In this document: positions 61,002 to 64,000 of the stretch, in pieces
How positions within the stretch are numbered: position 1 is the first letter of the stretch
Layout of the letters: the number at the start of each line of letters is the position of its first letter
Assembly (NCBI GenBank): GCA_023227965.1
Contig: JALOCA010000001.1
Span: forward strand, 137,305 to 201,304
Source of the DNA: Lentimicrobiaceae bacterium
GTDB lineage: Bacteria; Bacteroidota; Bacteroidia; Bacteroidales; JALOCA01
DNA length: 64,000 nucleotides
Direction of reading: 5' to 3'
Made by a program: the position numbers and the translations under genes
The notes under the pieces: generated by a model
Databases searched by the model: none
What the model saw: the letters and a program-made list of their open reading frames with translations, nothing else
Told to the model about the DNA's origin: nothing

Positions 61002-63650
61002 TCAGTTTAAAATATCTTTTTTAACATTTACAGTTGTTTGAGTATGGTCGGTATCATAGTCAAAGAGCAAGTTGCCATTTTTTCGAATCATTTTGATAAA
61101 ATTCAGATTATACCAAACAACCATTTTCCCGACTTTAATACCAGAAATTATGTCTATTTTATAGTCACCTCCGGCAAGTTCTGCAATGGCAATAGCTGAT
61201 TTATTGGTGATTTTAACTTTATCAAACATAATATCCTGTCCATTGTCAGTAATTATGGTAATGATGCCTTTTGAATTTTTTAGGAAAGAAATTTTTCCCA
61301 GATTTTTATAAATGGCAGGGCAGTTTCTTTTAAACCCGGGGTTATATCTGTCAAGTGCTTGTTGGGCAAATTTTCCCGATAATTCTACTCCCATGAACTT
61401 CACCAGTCGCACAGCGGCAAATAAACCGGCAATTGACTTTTCGGTTTGTCGTGCAATAAAATTATCGCTTTCGGATTTCAGCATTTCGGGCACGCTGAGT
61501 TCGGCTTCACTGGCAAAAGTAATGGTTTTGGATGCGCCTGAAGTTGCTAAGGCAGCAGTGGTTACTCCGGTAAATACACATTCTCCGCCAGGCAAATGAT
61601 ATAGCCCACCGGCTATCAATTCTCCGGTTGCAGGGCTATATTTCAGTACTTTGGAGCTTCCATCAGCTGCTATGGTTACGGAAAAAACAAGGGATATGTC
61701 TGCTGGCAGGCTGTCGAGCCCTGTTTTCTGAATCCATTGTGGAGCACCATCTGCGTTAAATTCTGCAATAAACACGTCGCCTTTTTGGTCATTTGCCTGA
61801 ATAGTTTTTCCGGCAAAAGTCAGTTTTCCGGTAAATGTTCCGGCAAGAAGAATCTGGTTGTTTTTCCCATTTTCTACTGCCAGCCCTACGCTGTTAGCTT
61901 CAGAAACAAACGGATATGCCCAAACTATTTCTCCTTTATCATTAGTTTTGGCAATGAAACAACTGTTACCACTGCCCTTTTTCCCGAAGGGGAATGTGCC
62001 TAATTGCGTTGTTTCGGTATAATATCCGGTGTAAATGGCTCCACCCTGGGGTAGTTCTTTAAAATTTTGTTGGTTGCTTCCCCTGAAACAACTTTTGGTT
62101 TCTGCTGTTTTCCAGAATGTTTCCTGCTCTTGTAAGTCAACTTTTCCAAAATTGATTTCGAGAATTTGAGGAGAAACATCTTTGTACTGAGGCATAGTGA
62201 GCCCGAAGGGTGCATTGATATAGGTGGGATCGGCAACAATATATTTTTCATTTTTATACATCAGATAGTCGCCGGATTGGTCGCTGTTAAAATGTATGGC
62301 AGTAGCCATATGTTCAGGGTACTCGAGCCCTACTACTTTTAAACCAATGAGTTCACGAACCAAGTAGGAGAATAGTACCGAACGGTCTTCGCAATCGCAA
62401 AAGGGATAAAAAAATACTTCTTCTGCAAAGAAAAATTTTTCTTTTCCGAATTGCTGAGGGTCGGTTTTGTAAGCAAATGCCGTTTGTACAAAATTCAGAA
62501 GAAAATTCACGGCATCGGCTTCATTCATTCCTGCAATCAGAGGTTTGATGGATTGTGCAAGCGATTCTTTTGCTTGTTGCGATACAGCAGCATTAAAATA
62601 AATATCCAGTTCGAGCAAAGGGTAGTCCTTGTAGAAATTTACAAGATCGGGGTCATATTCCATTTGCACTTCGTACGATTTTTCATCATATGTGAAACTA
62701 ACTTTTTTTGCCATTTTTTTCCCACTAAAAGTTAAAGGGGTGGTAATGTTAAAATCGAACGGTTTGCACGACACGCTGTAATCTTTTGCATAAGTAAACA
62801 TGTTTTTACCGTCATAGGGCGAAAGCACATAGTATTTCACTCCCTCTAATGCGAGGTAACTTACTTCATAAATCTGGTCGGGTGAGGGTATAAGGAGTAA
62901 AATAGAGTTATCCTGGTAGGCAATACGTGCTCCGTAACCCGAACGTACCAATATGAACCACGTGAGTAATTCTGCAGTATTACTGTTTGACGGATAAAGG
63001 TATTGTGAAAACTTTCTAACCAGCATCATATAACCATAGTCGTTCAGGTTGAGCTTACTTTTGATAGAAAGCATATCGTCAATCGTTGCAGAATATCCTG
63101 TAGCACTTGCTTTATCCCAAAAAGTGGCGATGGATTGTTTTCCGTTTCCGTTTGCCGGGATATTTTGCAAAAATGCATCAAATTCGAGGTAAACAGGTAG
63201 TCCGTAAAAATCAAAACTGGAAGCATTTGACTCTTTAATTTCTGTGGATGGTTTTCGCAGGGGTAACAACGATAGCTGTGGCAAATCCGGTTTGTTTTCT
63301 ATTTTAACAGGGGAAGGCTTAACGGGTATTTTATTCCAATTTTCTCTGGGTTTTTGGGGAGGGATATATTCGGGTACTTTTACAGGTTTGGGTTTTGCAG
63401 GTGCTTTTTCCCCTGCAAATACTGCATAATTTTTCCATTCCTGTTTCAGGTAATCCGAAAATTGTTTATCTTGTTGCTTAACATATGTATCATATTCTTT
63501 TCGGAGTTTATCCAAACAGTCGTTTTGTTCTTTTACAAACTTGTTGTAATTGGCTTCTTCTTGTTTTGCATATTCTTCCCATGTTTGTGAAAAAGCCAAA
63601 TTCTCTGCAAAAAATAGCAGGGAAAAAATGAGGATATAATGGATTTTCAT
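61002..63650 (-). CDS. Exported transglutaminase-like multidomain protein
   Basis: 882 aa. Signal peptide ending AFSQ. Residues ~22-90 form a charged, Gln/Lys/Glu-rich coiled-coil-like segment, then a Pro-rich linker (~85-140). A transglutaminase-like domain covers ~350-490: 'FCDCEDRSVLFSYLVREL' (Cys418/Cys420), His453 in 'ATAIHF' and Asp474 in 'VADPTY' give a plausible Cys-His-Asp triad. A beta-propeller-like part (~525-690, 'GGAIYTGYYTETTQLG', 'GEIVWAYPF') and a beta-rich tail follow. Could cross-link, cut or only bind proteins. First complete gene of the exported cluster. Confidence 0.75.
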   Translation of the reverse strand: MKIHYILIFSLLFFAENLAFSQTWEEYAKQEEANYNKFVKEQNDCLDKLRKEYDTYVKQQDKQFSDYLKQEWKNYAVFAGEKAPAKPKPVKVPEYIPPQKPRENWNKIPVKPSPVKIENKPDLPQLSLLPLRKPSTEIKESNASSFDFYGLPVYLEFDAFLQNIPANGNGKQSIATFWDKASATGYSATIDDMLSIKSKLNLNDYGYMMLVRKFSQYLYPSNSNTAELLTWFILVRSGYGARIAYQDNSILLLIPSPDQIYEVSYLALEGVKYYVLSPYDGKNMFTYAKDYSVSCKPFDFNITTPLTFSGKKMAKKVSFTYDEKSYEVQMEYDPDLVNFYKDYPLLELDIYFNAAVSQQAKESLAQSIKPLIAGMNEADAVNFLLNFVQTAFAYKTDPQQFGKEKFFFAEEVFFYPFCDCEDRSVLFSYLVRELIGLKVVGLEYPEHMATAIHFNSDQSGDYLMYKNEKYIVADPTYINAPFGLTMPQYKDVSPQILEINFGKVDLQEQETFWKTAETKSCFRGSNQQNFKELPQGGAIYTGYYTETTQLGTFPFGKKGSGNSCFIAKTNDKGEIVWAYPFVSEANSVGLAVENGKNNQILLAGTFTGKLTFAGKTIQANDQKGDVFIAEFNADGAPQWIQKTGLDSLPADISLVFSVTIAADGSSKVLKYSPATGELIAGGLYHLPGGECVFTGVTTAALATSGASKTITFASEAELSVPEMLKSESDNFIARQTEKSIAGLFAAVRLVKFMGVELSGKFAQQALDRYNPGFKRNCPAIYKNLGKISFLKNSKGIITIITDNGQDIMFDKVKITNKSAIAIAELAGGDYKIDIISGIKVGKMVVWYNLNFIKMIRKNGNLLFDYDTDHTQTTVNVKKDILN

Positions 63651-63663
63651 GGCAAAGGGGGGA

Positions 63664-64000
63664 TTAGGGTAGGTTAACCCGGATTAGGGTATAAATTTTA
63701 TTTTGAACGAAAGCTATGTTCTGTAGTCTGAGCTGGAATGCGTTTCCGCCACTTTCACGGTTGAGTTCTGTATTTTTTTGCATATAAACATCTTTCACCT
63801 TTTTAATTTGTTGGTAGTTTTCTTTCAGATTTGAAGTCAATTGCCACAATAAACTGTTCATCAGCGGAGGCCAAATCCCGTCGAGGGTGCTCCATCCTGA
63901 AGAATACCACCCTGTTGTGTCTGAACACTGTCCTTGGGTTGTTTGATAAAAAAAACGGTAATTCCCATGCGTCGAGGGTTGTTTGTTAAATTCCGATACA
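63664..64000 (-). CDS. Unknown protein, 5' end beyond the window
   Basis: The minus-strand frame is open from the window edge to a stop at 63664, giving the last ~111 residues. A Met at 63861 is internal because the frame continues upstream without a stop. The segment has a Gly/Tyr/Thr-rich part ('TTGWYSSGWSTLDGIWPP') and a helical Gln/Lys-rich C-terminus. Same direction as, and 13 nt before, the transglutaminase-like gene. No family recognised. A short direct repeat GGATTAGGGTA (63661 and 63681) lies at its stop. Confidence 0.5.
   Translation of the reverse strand, partial: VSEFNKQPSTHGNYRFFYQTTQGQCSDTTGWYSSGWSTLDGIWPPLMNSLLWQLTSNLKENYQQIKKVKDVYMQKNTELNRESGGNAFQLRLQNIAFVQNKIYTLIRVNLP

Overview
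The window is a low-GC segment from a member of the Bacteroidota, probably Bacteroidia/Bacteroidales and probably anaerobic. The main evidence is the type IX secretion protein PorQ, a C-terminal type IX sorting domain on a large adhesin, several Bacteroidota-restricted families (DUF5723, DUF5683, DUF3276, LruC), very few Shine-Dalgarno sequences, frequent TTG starts, and repeated TAnnTTTG promoter boxes of the Bacteroidota primary sigma factor. Oxygen-sensitive iron-sulfur proteins (a serine ammonia-lyase with a conserved cysteine set, IspH, a polyferredoxin) fit an anaerobic life. No rRNA, CRISPR array, transposase or integrase was recognised; the only RNA gene seen is tRNA-His.

Layout. 1-9.4 kb: envelope proteins (a truncated DUF3352-like protein, a lipoprotein and a DUF5723 barrel), a LysM glucosaminidase, rsmG, and a three-gene vitamin unit (YkoF-like protein, PnuC-family transporter, NadR-like kinase). 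9.5-14.6 kb: glycan genes (glycosyltransferase, formyltransferase-like/propeller fusion, methyltransferase, flippase). 14.6-19.3 kb: a CAP-SPOR protein and an LruC surface protein with its small lipoprotein. 19.7-25.4 kb: tRNA-His, a TIGR00266 protein, an ABC permease, and the operon porQ-ispH-recF-dciA. 25.6-30.9 kb: a type IX-secreted repeat adhesin, a FISUMP lipoprotein and an RsmI-like methylase. 30.9-35.4 kb: the FKBP gene, then the conserved operon nusB-GNAT-DUF1573-yajC-ybbR-coaE. 35.6-41.5 kb: DUF3276, parA-parB-DUF5683-dapB, aroK, rlmD.

42.3-47.4 kb is an accessory island. Three genes lie in the same direction, two of them ending at matching ~129-bp imperfect palindromes that resemble integron attC sites. 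The cargo is a class I methyltransferase, an Asp-box lipoprotein and a 652-aa protein with a HEPN-like C-terminal motif. Next to it are a cluster of short hairpins and one copy of a separate ~93-99-bp repeat. That repeat occurs three times in the window, each time fused to the start codon of a gene (dapB, the island methyltransferase, an FN3 lipoprotein), and can fold so that the start codon is paired.

48.0-52.7 kb: an RluA-type pseudouridine synthase, serine ammonia-lyase, and a DUF362/polyferredoxin redox pair closed by a strong bidirectional terminator. 52.7-64.0 kb: nine consecutive genes on the minus strand, the first eight all with export signals: LPP20, CsgG-TPR-SH3, caspase, a small membrane/DUF5683-like protein, FN3 lipoprotein, YfaP-like, DUF4384-like, transglutaminase-like, plus one gene cut by the window edge. 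This looks like one functional unit around an exported caspase-family peptidase and is the best candidate for an undescribed system.
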